Positions 9,752 to 19,638 of a stretch of 64,000 nt of DNA are shown here, piece by piece. Below the pieces are notes generated by a model. It was not told the DNA's origin. It did not search any database and was given only the letters and a program-made list of their open reading frames with translations. Within the stretch, counting starts at the first letter, position 1; each line of letters starts with the position of its first letter. This DNA is from Prolixibacteraceae bacterium (GTDB lineage: Bacteria > Bacteroidota > Bacteroidia > Bacteroidales > Prolixibacteraceae), in NCBI GenBank assembly GCA_019720755.1, contig CP081303.1, positions 3,269,501 to 3,333,500 of the forward strand, given 5' to 3'. The position numbers were made by a program, and so were the translations under genes.

Positions 9752-10501
9752 ATGAAGGTGTTGATAATTGAAGACGAAGAATTACTTGCAGAAGAACTTG
9801 AGAGAAACTTAATGGAGATTGGTTCTTCTACGATTCATATATGCGATAAACTAGAGACTGTAAAAGAGAGTGTCGAATGGTTGCAGGTAAATACTTGCGA
9901 TCTTATATTTATGGACGTTCATCTAAGTGATGGGGAGTGTTTTGATATTTTTAAACAGGTAAACACGTCTATCCCAATTGTTTTTCTTACTGCTTATGAT
10001 CAATATTTACACAACGCTTTTCATGTGAATAGTATTGGTTATATTCTTAAACCATACGAAATACGAAGTATTGTGAAGGTTTTAGAGAAGTATGAGAATA
10101 TATCTGAATTCTATGAGCCTTCCTCACCTCGTTTAGAGGAGAATAATGGGATAATAAAAGGTTATCTAACACGCTTGATGTTGCGTCTAGGTCGTGTTTA
10201 TAAACCTGTTGATATCGAGGACGTTTCCTATTTTATGTCAGAAGATAAACATCTATTTGCAATTATGAATAATGGTAGAAGGTTCTATTATGATTCGACG
10301 TTGAGAGAACTAGAGAATGAAGTAGACCCTTCTAAATTCTTTCGTGTGAATAGATCTTATATGGTGAACAAAAACTGTGTTAGTGAATTGGTTTTATATT
10401 CTAAGAATAGATATAGGATTAATTTAGAACTGGATGTAGAAGAGATCGTTTTGTTAAGTACCTCAAAGGTACCTCAGTTTAAAGAGTGGCTTTTATTATG
10501 A
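9752..10501 (+). CDS. LytTR-family response regulator
   Basis: This is a two-component DNA-binding response regulator. The receiver domain spans residues 1-120 with the acidic pocket EDE (7-9), phosphoacceptor Asp55 (LIFMDVHLSDG), Thr80 and Lys100 (GYILKPYE). The LytTR DNA-binding domain occupies about 150-248 (YFMSEDKHLFAIMNNGRRF ... DPSKFFRVNRSYMVNKNCV). The partner kinase gene starts inside its stop codon (ATGA overlap), so translation of the two is coupled. LytTR/LytS pairs in Bacteroidota control envelope or polysaccharide functions; the targets here are unknown, though a metalloprotease/SusCD region lies just downstream. Confidence 0.92.
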   Translation: MKVLIIEDEELLAEELERNLMEIGSSTIHICDKLETVKESVEWLQVNTCDLIFMDVHLSDGECFDIFKQVNTSIPIVFLTAYDQYLHNAFHVNSIGYILKPYEIRSIVKVLEKYENISEFYEPSSPRLEENNGIIKGYLTRLMLRLGRVYKPVDIEDVSYFMSEDKHLFAIMNNGRRFYYDSTLRELENEVDPSKFFRVNRSYMVNKNCVSELVLYSKNRYRINLELDVEEIVLLSTSKVPQFKEWLLL

Positions 10502-12009
10502 AAATACCAAGTAAGGTTAGAATATATTTAGGTATTGCCTTTTTAATCCTTTCAGTAGGAGTTTTGTACCTGTTTTTTTTGCGTAATTCTCTTTATGAGA
10601 AAGCAAAAGAGGAGGGACGTCGATTTAATATCATTGGAGCATCGGAGAATCTTGAACTGATTAAGAGTTATTTTGTAGATTATGAGAGTGTAATAACTTA
10701 TTTTGCTAATTACCCACATCGACAACAAGAATTTCCTTCATTATTAAAGACTTATGTAGACACCGAACCTACTGTGGTTGACGGTTGGTACACTGAATTG
10801 ACAGATGATTCTGAATTGAGTGGCTGGGCAATCGATCGTAAGAAGGATGGTCATGAATTTTATACCATTGGTCCATATTTAAAAAACGATTCCTATTATA
10901 TGGATTTGGGTATTCTTTCCTCTGATAAGGATGGTCCTTTTATTCTAGGTATCACTATTGATTTGTATCATTTTCATGATAAAGTAACGAAGTTAGATAT
11001 TCACTCTTCTAACTATATTGAGATTGTGGATCCCTATGGAAGATATATATATCATCCTGATATCCCATTTATTGGGAAGAAAGCAGAGACAATAAATGAT
11101 AAGAATCTGCTTAATAAGAGTGGGATTGAGATTTCAGAGGCTTTACGTGTTGGTTTTTCAGAATATCTTCAAATTAATGTGATTAGAGCTTGTAGAGAGA
11201 TGTCTATCGGTGGTCATCGATGGTTACTAATTGGTAATACTCCAGAACTTAATTACACTGAGTTTATTGCTACTATTGAACGAATATTGTTGTGGGTTCT
11301 GCTTATCTTTGTCGTATGTATTCTTTCTATCGTGTTGATTTCATGGTATTTCTCTGATAGAGAACACCGTCTGAGATTAAGAGCAGAGGAGTCTTTATAT
11401 CAGGTTAAAATAAGTGAAGAGAGGAGGCGTAAGGAGATGGCAGTAATGGAATTGCAACTTCTTAAGATCGGTTTGGATCCCCATTTTATTTTTAATTCGC
11501 TAAGCTCTTTGATCGTATTAATACCACGGAATTCTGATGATGCATGTCTCTTTGCAAAGAGATTATCCAACTTATTTCGTTTTCAATTGTCAACACAAAT
11601 GAAAGAGCTTGTTTCGTTGGAGTCCGAATTGTCATTTACACAAGACTATTTTGCAATACAGAAGCTTCGTTTTGGAGATAGGATTGCCTTTGAGATAAAC
11701 TTTAGTGATAGTTCCCATTTAGAGGATTTGAAGATTCCTCCAGGATCGTTACAATTGTTGGTGGAGAATGCATTAAAGCATAATATAGCGACAAAAAAAG
11801 AACCTTTAAGGATCAAGATATTTGAGAGGGATGAATATATTATAGTTCAAAATAATTTGAATCTTCGTACTAGTGAGACGTTCTCTTCCAACCTTGGACA
11901 GAGATTGATGATCCTTCGCATTAAAGATTTTACGGACTCACCTTGTCGTTTTTATATCTCAGATAATTTTTACTTGTCCGAGATACCTATTGTATTTAAT
12001 AGGTCATAA
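10498..12009 (+). CDS. LytS-like sensor histidine kinase (His_kinase / PF06580 type)
   Basis: This membrane sensor kinase pairs with the upstream LytTR regulator. One transmembrane helix lies at about residues 8-27. An extracytoplasmic sensor region of about 230 residues follows, with a dCache-like feel (GWYTEL..., IEIVDPYGRYIYHPD). A second helix is at about 260-285, and a short coiled linker precedes the phosphoacceptor His329 in GLDPHFIFNSLSSL. The ATPase N box is LLVENALKHN (E423, N424). The ATP-lid glycine motifs typical of LytS are poorly conserved. The start is the ATG at 10498, overlapping the regulator's stop; an upstream GTG is less likely. The ligand is unknown. Confidence 0.9.
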   Translation: MKIPSKVRIYLGIAFLILSVGVLYLFFLRNSLYEKAKEEGRRFNIIGASENLELIKSYFVDYESVITYFANYPHRQQEFPSLLKTYVDTEPTVVDGWYTELTDDSELSGWAIDRKKDGHEFYTIGPYLKNDSYYMDLGILSSDKDGPFILGITIDLYHFHDKVTKLDIHSSNYIEIVDPYGRYIYHPDIPFIGKKAETINDKNLLNKSGIEISEALRVGFSEYLQINVIRACREMSIGGHRWLLIGNTPELNYTEFIATIERILLWVLLIFVVCILSIVLISWYFSDREHRLRLRAEESLYQVKISEERRRKEMAVMELQLLKIGLDPHFIFNSLSSLIVLIPRNSDDACLFAKRLSNLFRFQLSTQMKELVSLESELSFTQDYFAIQKLRFGDRIAFEINFSDSSHLEDLKIPPGSLQLLVENALKHNIATKKEPLRIKIFERDEYIIVQNNLNLRTSETFSSNLGQRLMILRIKDFTDSPCRFYISDNFYLSEIPIVFNRS

Positions 12010-12183
12010 AATACTTTATTATTCACTCTTAAAAAAACTTGATTGACTCCTTTTTTTATGCTATTCACTCTATTGTACTTTTAATGATGTGGAAGTTTTA
12101 TTTTTTTTAAAAAGTGCTCTGTTTGATTTCTATTTATTAAGAATTCGGATGGGATATTTACAATATTAGAAAAATAGAATTTT

Positions 12184-14757
12184 ATGCGTAATATTTTAAT
12201 AGGATCAATATTTGTATTTCTATTGATGAATGTGGAAAGTGCCAATGCCCAGTTTAAATGGTTTGGTTTTGGTAAAAAGAAGCAAGATACAGTTTCTGTA
12301 GTAGAGAAAACCCCTTATGAAAAGAAGTTTTCTGAAGCAGAAATAGACTCAAGTTTTGTTGATGTATTAAAGAAAGATAGTACCAGTTATTATTTTCAAA
12401 TACCTCTTCATATGATGGATAGAGATCTTCTGGTGGTAAATAAACTATCGAAGGTGCCAGAGAAACTGAATGATGCAGGATTAAATCAAGGGATTGAGTT
12501 TGAAAATCTAGTAGTGCAATTTCATTTGAATCCTATCCAAAATAAGGTATATGTGATGAATTATGAGCCTTTCATCTCATCTCCTGATAAGGACAATATT
12601 ACTAAGAGTGTTCGTCGTAATTATACCAAGTCTATTTTAGAATATTTCAAAATAGAAGCCTATAACAATGATTCTTCTGCAGTGGTTGTTAAGGTTAATA
12701 AAATATACGATGGGAGTGAGAAAAGTTTTATCAACGTATTTGGGAAAATAGGAATCGGAACGAGTCCTACTAAATCGTATGGTTATATAAGTAAAGTGAA
12801 GGCATTTCCTAAGAATATCTTAGTGAAAACTGTTCAGACAACTAAGATTACAGGAATGGAATCACAAGCTCGAATGACAGTAGAGGTAACCTCTAACTTA
12901 GTTCTTCTTCCTAAAAAGCCAATGACACCGCGATTTGCAGATGAAAGAGTAGGTTTCTTCTCAAAAAAACGTTGGTACTTTAATGACAAACAACAAGAAG
13001 TAGAAAAACGTGAGTTGATCTCTCGTTGGAGGTTGGAGCCTAGAGATCCTGAAGCATATGCAAGGGGTGAATTAGTTGAGCCTAAAAAGCAAATTGTATA
13101 TTACATAGATCCTGCAACTCCAAAACAGTGGCAACAGCCTATTATTGACGGTGTAAAAGATTGGAATGTGGCATTTGAGAAAGCTGGGTTTAAAAATGCT
13201 ATTACTTGTAAGATTGTAACGGAGGATGATAAAGATTTTGATATTGATGATGTGAGATATTCTGTGATCACATATGCTGCATCTGATCATTCTAATGCGA
13301 TGGGACCTAGTGTTGTTGACCCTCGTTCTGGTGAAATTATCGAAGCCGATGTCATTTGGTGGCATAATGTATTGGTTGCTGTTCAAGATTGGATGCGAGT
13401 ACAGACAGGAATAATTGATTCTAAGTCAAGAGATAATGTGTTTTCTGATGAGCATATGGGAGACGCTGTGCGCTTTGTTTCATCACATGAAATAGGACAT
13501 ACCTTAGGATTGGCTCACAATATGGGAGCATCTTTCTCATATGATGTAGACTCTTTGAGAAGCAAAAGTTTTACTGCGCATTCTGCTACAGCACCTTCTA
13601 TTATGGATTATGCACGATTTAATTATGTAGCACAATCTTCAGATCATTTAGAGCATATTACTCCTAAAATTGGAGTCTATGATAAGTTTGCTATTGGCTG
13701 GGGATACCACTTTACAGGAGTGGACGATGCGCATGATGAAATAACTTGGTCTCGTCATTGTATCGAAGAAGCATATAAGGATTTAAGATGTCATTATCTT
13801 CCTCAGCAAGGAATGCGAGATGCAGTTGATCCTCGTGCCCAGATTGAAGATCTAGGAGACAATGCTGTTAAAGCAAGTGAACTGGGTTTGGTAAATTTAA
13901 AGAAGACAGTGCCTTTGGTTGAGTCATGGACTACCAAAGATGGAGACAACTATGTTGCAGCTGGTCGTTTGATGAATGGTATTATTGGTCAATGGCATAG
14001 GTACTCTTATCATGTTCTTGCGAACATAGGTGGGGTATATCAGAATAATGTGGTTAAAGGAGATGGCCTGTTGGCATATCAGTATGTTCCAGGAAATATT
14101 CAACGTGATGCCGTGAAGTATTTAGAAAAAAATGTATTGACTTTTCAACCTTGGTTATTCCATGCTTCAATTTATAAAAAAGTGTATCCTATAAAAATGT
14201 CTCCTGTTGGTTATAATGAATATGAGCCAACATCCTCTTATTATGGAGCTTTGTCATATCTTTTGTGGGATTTGTTGAGTGATACAAGGCTTCATCGTAT
14301 GACATTGGCTAAAGAAGAACAAGGCCACAATGGTTATGGACCTCATCAGATGTTATTCGACCTATATCAACATATATTTAAGAAAACAATTCATGGTCGT
14401 TCATTGAATTTTGAAGATCGTATGATTCAGAAAAGTTTGGTGGATGCACTTATAATATCTTCAGATCGTAATGCATCAAAAGTGAAAGGAAAGAAGTTGC
14501 AAAATGATGTGGTTGATAGTTGGTTACAAGTTGAATTACCATGCTTTCATACATCATGTGATCATTCATCTCACTCTTTAGATTCAAATAAGAAATTTAA
14601 GACAGGCTTAAGAGCCGATGATATTGTCAGTTGTAAAAGAGGTACTCTATTACAGATAGAGAAGTTGATGAAAATTCATAGAAATCAAGGAGATACCGCT
14701 ACCCGTAACCATTATGAAGATCTTATTCTAAGAATAAACCAATCATTAAGAGATTGA
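12184..14757 (+). CDS. Secreted zinc-dependent metalloprotease (DUF5117/DUF5118/DUF4953 family)
   Basis: This is a large periplasmic or surface metallopeptidase. A signal peptide covers residues 1-22 (...VESANA|QF). An N-terminal DUF5118/DUF5117-like region spans about 35-330. The metzincin-like zinc site HEIGHTLGLAH places ligands at His435, His439 and His445 with catalytic Glu436, and a downstream SIMDYARFNYVAQ carries the Met-turn methionine. The remaining C-terminal half matches the DUF4953 family. The length of 857 residues is normal for the family. The next genes are SusC and SusD homologues in the same direction, which suggests cleavage of proteins or peptides for uptake; the substrate is not known. 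A terminator after the gene implies that the SusC gene is at least partly separately transcribed. Confidence 0.88.
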   Translation: MRNILIGSIFVFLLMNVESANAQFKWFGFGKKKQDTVSVVEKTPYEKKFSEAEIDSSFVDVLKKDSTSYYFQIPLHMMDRDLLVVNKLSKVPEKLNDAGLNQGIEFENLVVQFHLNPIQNKVYVMNYEPFISSPDKDNITKSVRRNYTKSILEYFKIEAYNNDSSAVVVKVNKIYDGSEKSFINVFGKIGIGTSPTKSYGYISKVKAFPKNILVKTVQTTKITGMESQARMTVEVTSNLVLLPKKPMTPRFADERVGFFSKKRWYFNDKQQEVEKRELISRWRLEPRDPEAYARGELVEPKKQIVYYIDPATPKQWQQPIIDGVKDWNVAFEKAGFKNAITCKIVTEDDKDFDIDDVRYSVITYAASDHSNAMGPSVVDPRSGEIIEADVIWWHNVLVAVQDWMRVQTGIIDSKSRDNVFSDEHMGDAVRFVSSHEIGHTLGLAHNMGASFSYDVDSLRSKSFTAHSATAPSIMDYARFNYVAQSSDHLEHITPKIGVYDKFAIGWGYHFTGVDDAHDEITWSRHCIEEAYKDLRCHYLPQQGMRDAVDPRAQIEDLGDNAVKASELGLVNLKKTVPLVESWTTKDGDNYVAAGRLMNGIIGQWHRYSYHVLANIGGVYQNNVVKGDGLLAYQYVPGNIQRDAVKYLEKNVLTFQPWLFHASIYKKVYPIKMSPVGYNEYEPTSSYYGALSYLLWDLLSDTRLHRMTLAKEEQGHNGYGPHQMLFDLYQHIFKKTIHGRSLNFEDRMIQKSLVDALIISSDRNASKVKGKKLQNDVVDSWLQVELPCFHTSCDHSSHSLDSNKKFKTGLRADDIVSCKRGTLLQIEKLMKIHRNQGDTATRNHYEDLILRINQSLRD

Positions 14758-14776
14758 ACCTAAACCAAAATACTTC

Positions 14777-14807
14777 ATTGGGGAACGTTATTCGTTTCCC
14801 AATTTTT
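14777..14807 (+). terminator. Rho-independent terminator between metalloprotease and susC
   Basis: An 11-bp stem with one G-T pair (14777-14787 with 14793-14803) closes a 5-nt loop and is followed by T residues. It would end the metalloprotease transcript, or attenuate read-through into the SusC/SusD pair. Confidence 0.7.
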
Positions 14808-14863
14808 CATTTCCCTACACCTTGTGTCAAATATTAACCACTATTTATAATCAACTATTAAAA

Positions 14864-17800
14864 ATGAAAAAGCAATACACTTTATCATTGATTCTGTTTA
14901 TGTTTCTTTTGTCTTTGGGAGCAAAAGCCCAGGATCTTAAAGTAGTGCATGGAGTCGTCATAGATTCTAAAACGCACCAAACATTGCCTGGTGCTTCTGT
15001 TTATATGCAGAACACTACTGTCGGTTTGGCGAACGACGAGTATAATACGGTTGCTAATTACAATCAAGGAACTGTAACAGACCTAAATGGCGAGTTTCGT
15101 TTTAAAATTAGCAAGGAAGCAAAATTTGTTACATGTAGTTATATCGGCTACAAGATGAAGCAGGTTCCTGTCTCTTTTTCGGGAAAGATTAAAATTGTTC
15201 TTGAACCAGATGTTTCTAATATTGAAGAGGTTATAGTAACTGGTTATCAGGATATTAAAGAGAGTAAGTTAACCGCATCTGTTGTGAAATTGAAGACGGA
15301 TGATATTATTCAGGCTAATGTGTCTAGTATTGATCAAATGTTGGCAGGGCAGTTGGCTGGAGTTCAGACGGTTGTCACTTCAGGAGCTCCTGGTGCACCA
15401 GCAAAGATCAGAATTCGTGGTAATGCCTCGCTAAATGGGGCACAAGATCCTCTATGGGTCGTGGATGGTGTCCCTTTGACAAATACCGATGTTCCAGATC
15501 TTGATGGTAAAGATATTAGTGATTTGACTAATAGTAGCATTGCCGGGTTGAATCCAAATGATATAGAAGCTATCACTGTGTTGAAAGATGCTGCAGCGAC
15601 TGCTATTTATGGCGCTAGAGCCTCTAATGGGGTGATTGTTGTAACGACCAAGAGAGGTAAAAAGGGGAAGGTTAATGTTACCATTAATTCGAATGTCTCT
15701 TTTGTGCAACGCCCAGATATGGGTAAGCTGAATCTTCTTAATGCAAGTGAGAAGGTCGACTTGGAGTTACAAATGGCTCAACGTACAGATTTAATGTTTT
15801 ACCCGGCATATAATGCTCATGGTGGAGAGATCATGAGAATTCTAGATGCAAGTGGTGAATTGAGTGCATATCAGAATGGGAATTTCTCTAATCTTTCTGC
15901 AGATACTCAAGCAAAGATCAATGCATTGAGATCTAATGGGGCTGATTGGGGCAAAGAGATCTACCGTTCGGCAATCAATCAAAATCATAATATAAGTGTT
16001 TCTGGTGGTAGTGATGTGGCGACATATTATGTTTCGATGGGGTATTATGATGAAAAAGGAACCACAGTAGGAACAGGAATGAATCGTAATAATATTACGA
16101 TGCGTACTGATTTTAATGTATCAGACAATTTGAAGTTGGGATTAAAGATATTTGCGAATAAAAGAAAGAATACTTCCTTTATGAAAGGAACCCAACGATA
16201 TACAAATCCGAATAGATATTCAAGAAATGTAAACCCTTATCTAAATATCTATAATCATGATGGGTCGTATCATTATGATAGAGATACCCAAACAAATGCA
16301 GATGAATATTTACCATTTAACTTTGTTGAAGAGAGAGAAGGTACGATGAATAACTTATCCACGATGAGTTATATGACCCAGTTTGATTTAGACTGGTCTA
16401 TCACTAACGACCTTTCTTTTCGTACGACATTAGGATATCAAGTAGATAACTCTTTATCTGAAAAAAGAGCGGATTGGGAAACTTTCTATTCAAGAGATAG
16501 GTATGAGAGTTCGTCTTATTCTGCAAAAGATGATGAAGGAAACAGTATAACAAAGTATTATTTGCCTTCTGGTCAGATTCGTAATAATTTAGATACTCGT
16601 ATCAATCAATGGAATGTCAAGAATATTCTGGAATATAATAAAACTGTTGCAGAAGTACATGAGTTTGATGTGATGATTGGTGATGAGATTCGTCATGATG
16701 ACTTGGCTCAGCGTCAATCGTGGGTATATGGTTTTAATCCGGTGACACTTACTTCGAAACCGCTTGTTTATCATGATCCTGCTGATGCAAAGAAATTTCC
16801 AACATATAAAGAGTCTTCTGATGAAAATGCATATGTATCCTATTTTGGGACTTTAAACTATAGCTATGATAGAAAATACTCTTTGTTTGGAAGTATTCGA
16901 ACTGATGCGTCTAATATCTTTGGTAAAAATGTAAATGACCTATTTGTCCCTCTTTGGGCTATCGGTGCAGCTTGGAACTTAGATAAAGAGTCATTTTTCC
17001 AAGTAGATGCGATTAATAAAGCAAAATTACGTTTCTCTTATGGATTGCAGGGAAATATAGATAAATCTACATCACCAACTTTGATTGGAGGATGGAACAC
17101 ACATAACCTTCTTGGTGGATTAAATGAAAATGCTATCGTGGTAACAGGAGCACCAAATCCTGATCTACAATGGGAGAAAACAACAAACTATGACCTAGGT
17201 TTAGAGATGGGGTTCTTTAAGAATCGTATTCAATTTACTGCGGATGTATATTCAAGAAATTCTTACGATCTTATTGGAACAAAAGAACTTGCTTCTGAAA
17301 CAGGATTTATGACATCTGCGATTAACTGGGCAGAGGTATCTAATAAAGGATATGAGTTAAGTCTTTCTGCACAATTGGTTCGTTCTAGAGACTTTTCATG
17401 GGATATGACTTTTAACTGGTCGCATAACAAAGACTTAGTGGAGAAGATTCATATTAATGACAAACAAGTTATTCCTTCAAGAGAAGGGTTCCCTGTGAAT
17501 GCTTTGTTTGGATTTAAGACCGCGGGGTTAGATAAAGACGGGTTACCACTTTTTGATGATAATGGGAAAGCCGTTTCTGCAACTGACTTTTTTAAGCTAG
17601 AAGCTCCTTGGGGTATTGCCGGTTTGACTGCATCTACATTAGAGAAAAAAGAGGTCAGAGACAAGTACTCTTATATGGGGACTACAGATCCTAAGTTTAC
17701 TGGTGGTATTATTAATAATTTCCGATATAAAGGTTTCTCTCTATATATTGCAGCGAACTTCTTCTTAAAAGGGATGAAAAGAGAAGAACCATTTTATAGT

Positions 17801-18220
17801 AATGGTCAATTTGATCGTTCAAGAAACTATACTCACAAAATTGATGATATTTGGTCCCCTGATAATACTAGTGGTAAATATCCTGCAATTATTTCTCCAA
17901 CGTCTTCTTCTGAAAATCCATATGATTTTTATGCATATGATGGTGATGGTTTAGGAACATTTACTCCTTACAAGGATTTAGATATTTGGTTTAAAGAGGT
18001 GAATTATTTGCGTATTTCAAATATCCGATTGAGTTATAGTTTGTCAAAAGATCTTGCGAATAGTCTAGGTTTAGGTTCTGCGACTGTTAAAGTAGAAGCA
18101 TTAAATCCATTTGTTATAGGAACCGATTATTCTGGATATTTTGATCCTGAAACTTATGGTAGTATCTATTCTCAGCCAATTGCGAAGTCTTTCTCTGTTG
18201 GTCTAAACTTGAGTTTCTAA
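14864..18220 (+). CDS. SusC/RagA-family TonB-linked outer-membrane transporter (pair 1)
   Basis: SusC proteins are 22-strand TonB-dependent channels that import large nutrients with a SusD lid. The start is placed at the ATG at 14864, giving a clean signal peptide (MKKQYTLSLILFMFLLSLGAKAQ); the longer frame from a TTG adds 14 unlikely residues. A carboxypeptidase D regulatory-like domain covers about 25-110 and carries an insertion (ANDEYNTVANYNQ). The TonB-box-like EEVIVTGYQ precedes a plug domain (MLAGQLAGVQTVV, IRIRGNASLNG, DPLWVVDGVPL, LKDAAATAIYGARASNGVI). The beta barrel runs to the C-terminal aromatic strand (SVGLNLSF). It has 1118 residues. It pairs with the SusD gene 8 nt downstream; context suggests a peptide-like substrate. 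Confidence 0.93.
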   Translation: MKKQYTLSLILFMFLLSLGAKAQDLKVVHGVVIDSKTHQTLPGASVYMQNTTVGLANDEYNTVANYNQGTVTDLNGEFRFKISKEAKFVTCSYIGYKMKQVPVSFSGKIKIVLEPDVSNIEEVIVTGYQDIKESKLTASVVKLKTDDIIQANVSSIDQMLAGQLAGVQTVVTSGAPGAPAKIRIRGNASLNGAQDPLWVVDGVPLTNTDVPDLDGKDISDLTNSSIAGLNPNDIEAITVLKDAAATAIYGARASNGVIVVTTKRGKKGKVNVTINSNVSFVQRPDMGKLNLLNASEKVDLELQMAQRTDLMFYPAYNAHGGEIMRILDASGELSAYQNGNFSNLSADTQAKINALRSNGADWGKEIYRSAINQNHNISVSGGSDVATYYVSMGYYDEKGTTVGTGMNRNNITMRTDFNVSDNLKLGLKIFANKRKNTSFMKGTQRYTNPNRYSRNVNPYLNIYNHDGSYHYDRDTQTNADEYLPFNFVEEREGTMNNLSTMSYMTQFDLDWSITNDLSFRTTLGYQVDNSLSEKRADWETFYSRDRYESSSYSAKDDEGNSITKYYLPSGQIRNNLDTRINQWNVKNILEYNKTVAEVHEFDVMIGDEIRHDDLAQRQSWVYGFNPVTLTSKPLVYHDPADAKKFPTYKESSDENAYVSYFGTLNYSYDRKYSLFGSIRTDASNIFGKNVNDLFVPLWAIGAAWNLDKESFFQVDAINKAKLRFSYGLQGNIDKSTSPTLIGGWNTHNLLGGLNENAIVVTGAPNPDLQWEKTTNYDLGLEMGFFKNRIQFTADVYSRNSYDLIGTKELASETGFMTSAINWAEVSNKGYELSLSAQLVRSRDFSWDMTFNWSHNKDLVEKIHINDKQVIPSREGFPVNALFGFKTAGLDKDGLPLFDDNGKAVSATDFFKLEAPWGIAGLTASTLEKKEVRDKYSYMGTTDPKFTGGIINNFRYKGFSLYIAANFFLKGMKREEPFYSNGQFDRSRNYTHKIDDIWSPDNTSGKYPAIISPTSSSENPYDFYAYDGDGLGTFTPYKDLDIWFKEVNYLRISNIRLSYSLSKDLANSLGLGSATVKVEALNPFVIGTDYSGYFDPETYGSIYSQPIAKSFSVGLNLSF

Positions 18221-18228
18221 TTTGTAAA

Positions 18229-19584
18229 ATGAATACAATGAATAAAATATATATAGCGTTGTCATTGATCGCTACGATCCTTTTATCAAGTTGTAGTGAT
18301 TTTCTTGATATTACTCCTGTAGGTAAGGTTATACCAACTACATTGGAAGACTATCGTGCATTGTTAACCGATGGTTATGCACAAAGTAACAATAACAAAT
18401 CTTTGGCTGGATTTCGAACAGATGATTATAATTTTTTTGGAGGTTGGAGTGCTTCAAAATATGTGGAACATTTCTTTTGGAATGAAAATAATGGAGATGC
18501 AAATTCCTCTGTGTATGATTATATGAACCAATATCAAACTATTTTTATTTGCAATCAAGTGATCGCTGCAAAAGGGGTGATGACAGAAGGTTCCATAGAG
18601 GATCAGAATCAACTTGTTGCCGAAGCATATGCATTAAGAGCAATGACCTATTTTGATTTGGTGAATATTTTTGCTGATGTATATGATGCTGCTACCGCGA
18701 GTAGCGTGAAAGCAGTTCCTCTTGTTGTATCACCAGACATCCAGTTAGATGGTGAGTTTAATAAAGCTTCAGTTGAAGTGATCTATAATCAAATATTGTC
18801 TGACCTAAAAGAGGCAAATTCATTGTCAGCTGTTGTGATACAGAATGATGAAAATCTTACGTATCGTTTTAGTCAGGTTTCTATCAATGCTTTACATGCC
18901 AAAGCTTGTCTTTTGATGAATAATTGGAAAGAAGCAATTGCTTATTCTAAGAAGGTATTGGAAGAGAAAAGTGAATTACAGAACTTGAATACTTCTACAG
19001 ATAACTTCTTAACTTTTAAATCTTCAGAGAATATTCTTTCTATACATAGAGCATTTATTAGTTCATCACAGAAAAACTCAATTATACCGAGTGACGATCT
19101 TGTAGTAGTTTTTGATACAGAGGGCTCTTTAAGAAAAGATGTTATGCTTACAAGCGATAACAAAATAGCTGTTCTCGCTGAGAGTAAATATAAAACTACT
19201 TTTAGAGTTCCTGAGGTGATGTTAATATTGGCAGAGGCATCTTTACGTTTGGGAACACCAAATGTAGCTGGTGCTAGATCACAATTAAAGAAACTAGTTG
19301 ATGCTAGGTATTCTACTGCTGCTGCAACTATATTGAAAGCGAGTATTGATACAATGAATAGAGAGGAGCTTTTAGTTGAGGTGTATAAGCAACGTCGTAC
19401 TGAGTTAGCATTTCAAGGTAAACGATGGATTGATTTAAGAAGAAATGGTAAACCAACTATCACCCATAAATACAAAGGTGATAGTGGTGAGCGAGAAGAA
19501 ATATTGACTCATAATGATTCTCGCTATGTTATTAAATTCCCTGTTGAAGCTATTCGTTTAAATCCTAATTTAGCGAATAAATAG
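18229..19584 (+). CDS. SusD/RagB-family nutrient-binding lipoprotein (pair 1)
   Basis: SusD homologues are surface lipoproteins that cap the SusC channel and bind the substrate. The lipobox is LLSSC with Cys22, followed by the usual SDFLDITPVGK lead. TPR-like helices lie in the middle (AEAYALRAMTYFDLVNIFADVY; NALHAKACLLMNNWKEAIAYSKKVL), and the C-terminal signature ELLVEVYKQRRTELAFQGKRWIDLRR is clear. At 451 residues it is on the short side of the family. A second in-frame ATG at 18238 could also start the protein with no effect on the mature form. A strong terminator follows. Confidence 0.92.
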   Translation: MNTMNKIYIALSLIATILLSSCSDFLDITPVGKVIPTTLEDYRALLTDGYAQSNNNKSLAGFRTDDYNFFGGWSASKYVEHFFWNENNGDANSSVYDYMNQYQTIFICNQVIAAKGVMTEGSIEDQNQLVAEAYALRAMTYFDLVNIFADVYDAATASSVKAVPLVVSPDIQLDGEFNKASVEVIYNQILSDLKEANSLSAVVIQNDENLTYRFSQVSINALHAKACLLMNNWKEAIAYSKKVLEEKSELQNLNTSTDNFLTFKSSENILSIHRAFISSSQKNSIIPSDDLVVVFDTEGSLRKDVMLTSDNKIAVLAESKYKTTFRVPEVMLILAEASLRLGTPNVAGARSQLKKLVDARYSTAAATILKASIDTMNREELLVEVYKQRRTELAFQGKRWIDLRRNGKPTITHKYKGDSGEREEILTHNDSRYVIKFPVEAIRLNPNLANK

Positions 19585-19607
19585 TTTCTTTAAGTGACAG
19601 TATTTGG

Positions 19608-19638
19608 GGGTATCTTTTATGAGGATACCCTTTTTTTT
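19608..19638 (+). terminator. Rho-independent terminator after SusC/SusD pair 1
   Basis: GGGTATC at 19608-19614 pairs with GATACCC at 19624-19630 and is followed by eight T. The hairpin sits 23 nt beyond the SusD stop. Confidence 0.8.

Noticed and set aside
14822-14863. N-terminal extension of SusC pair 1
   Set aside because: It needs a TTG start and would bury the signal peptide; the ATG at 14864 gives a standard signal sequence.
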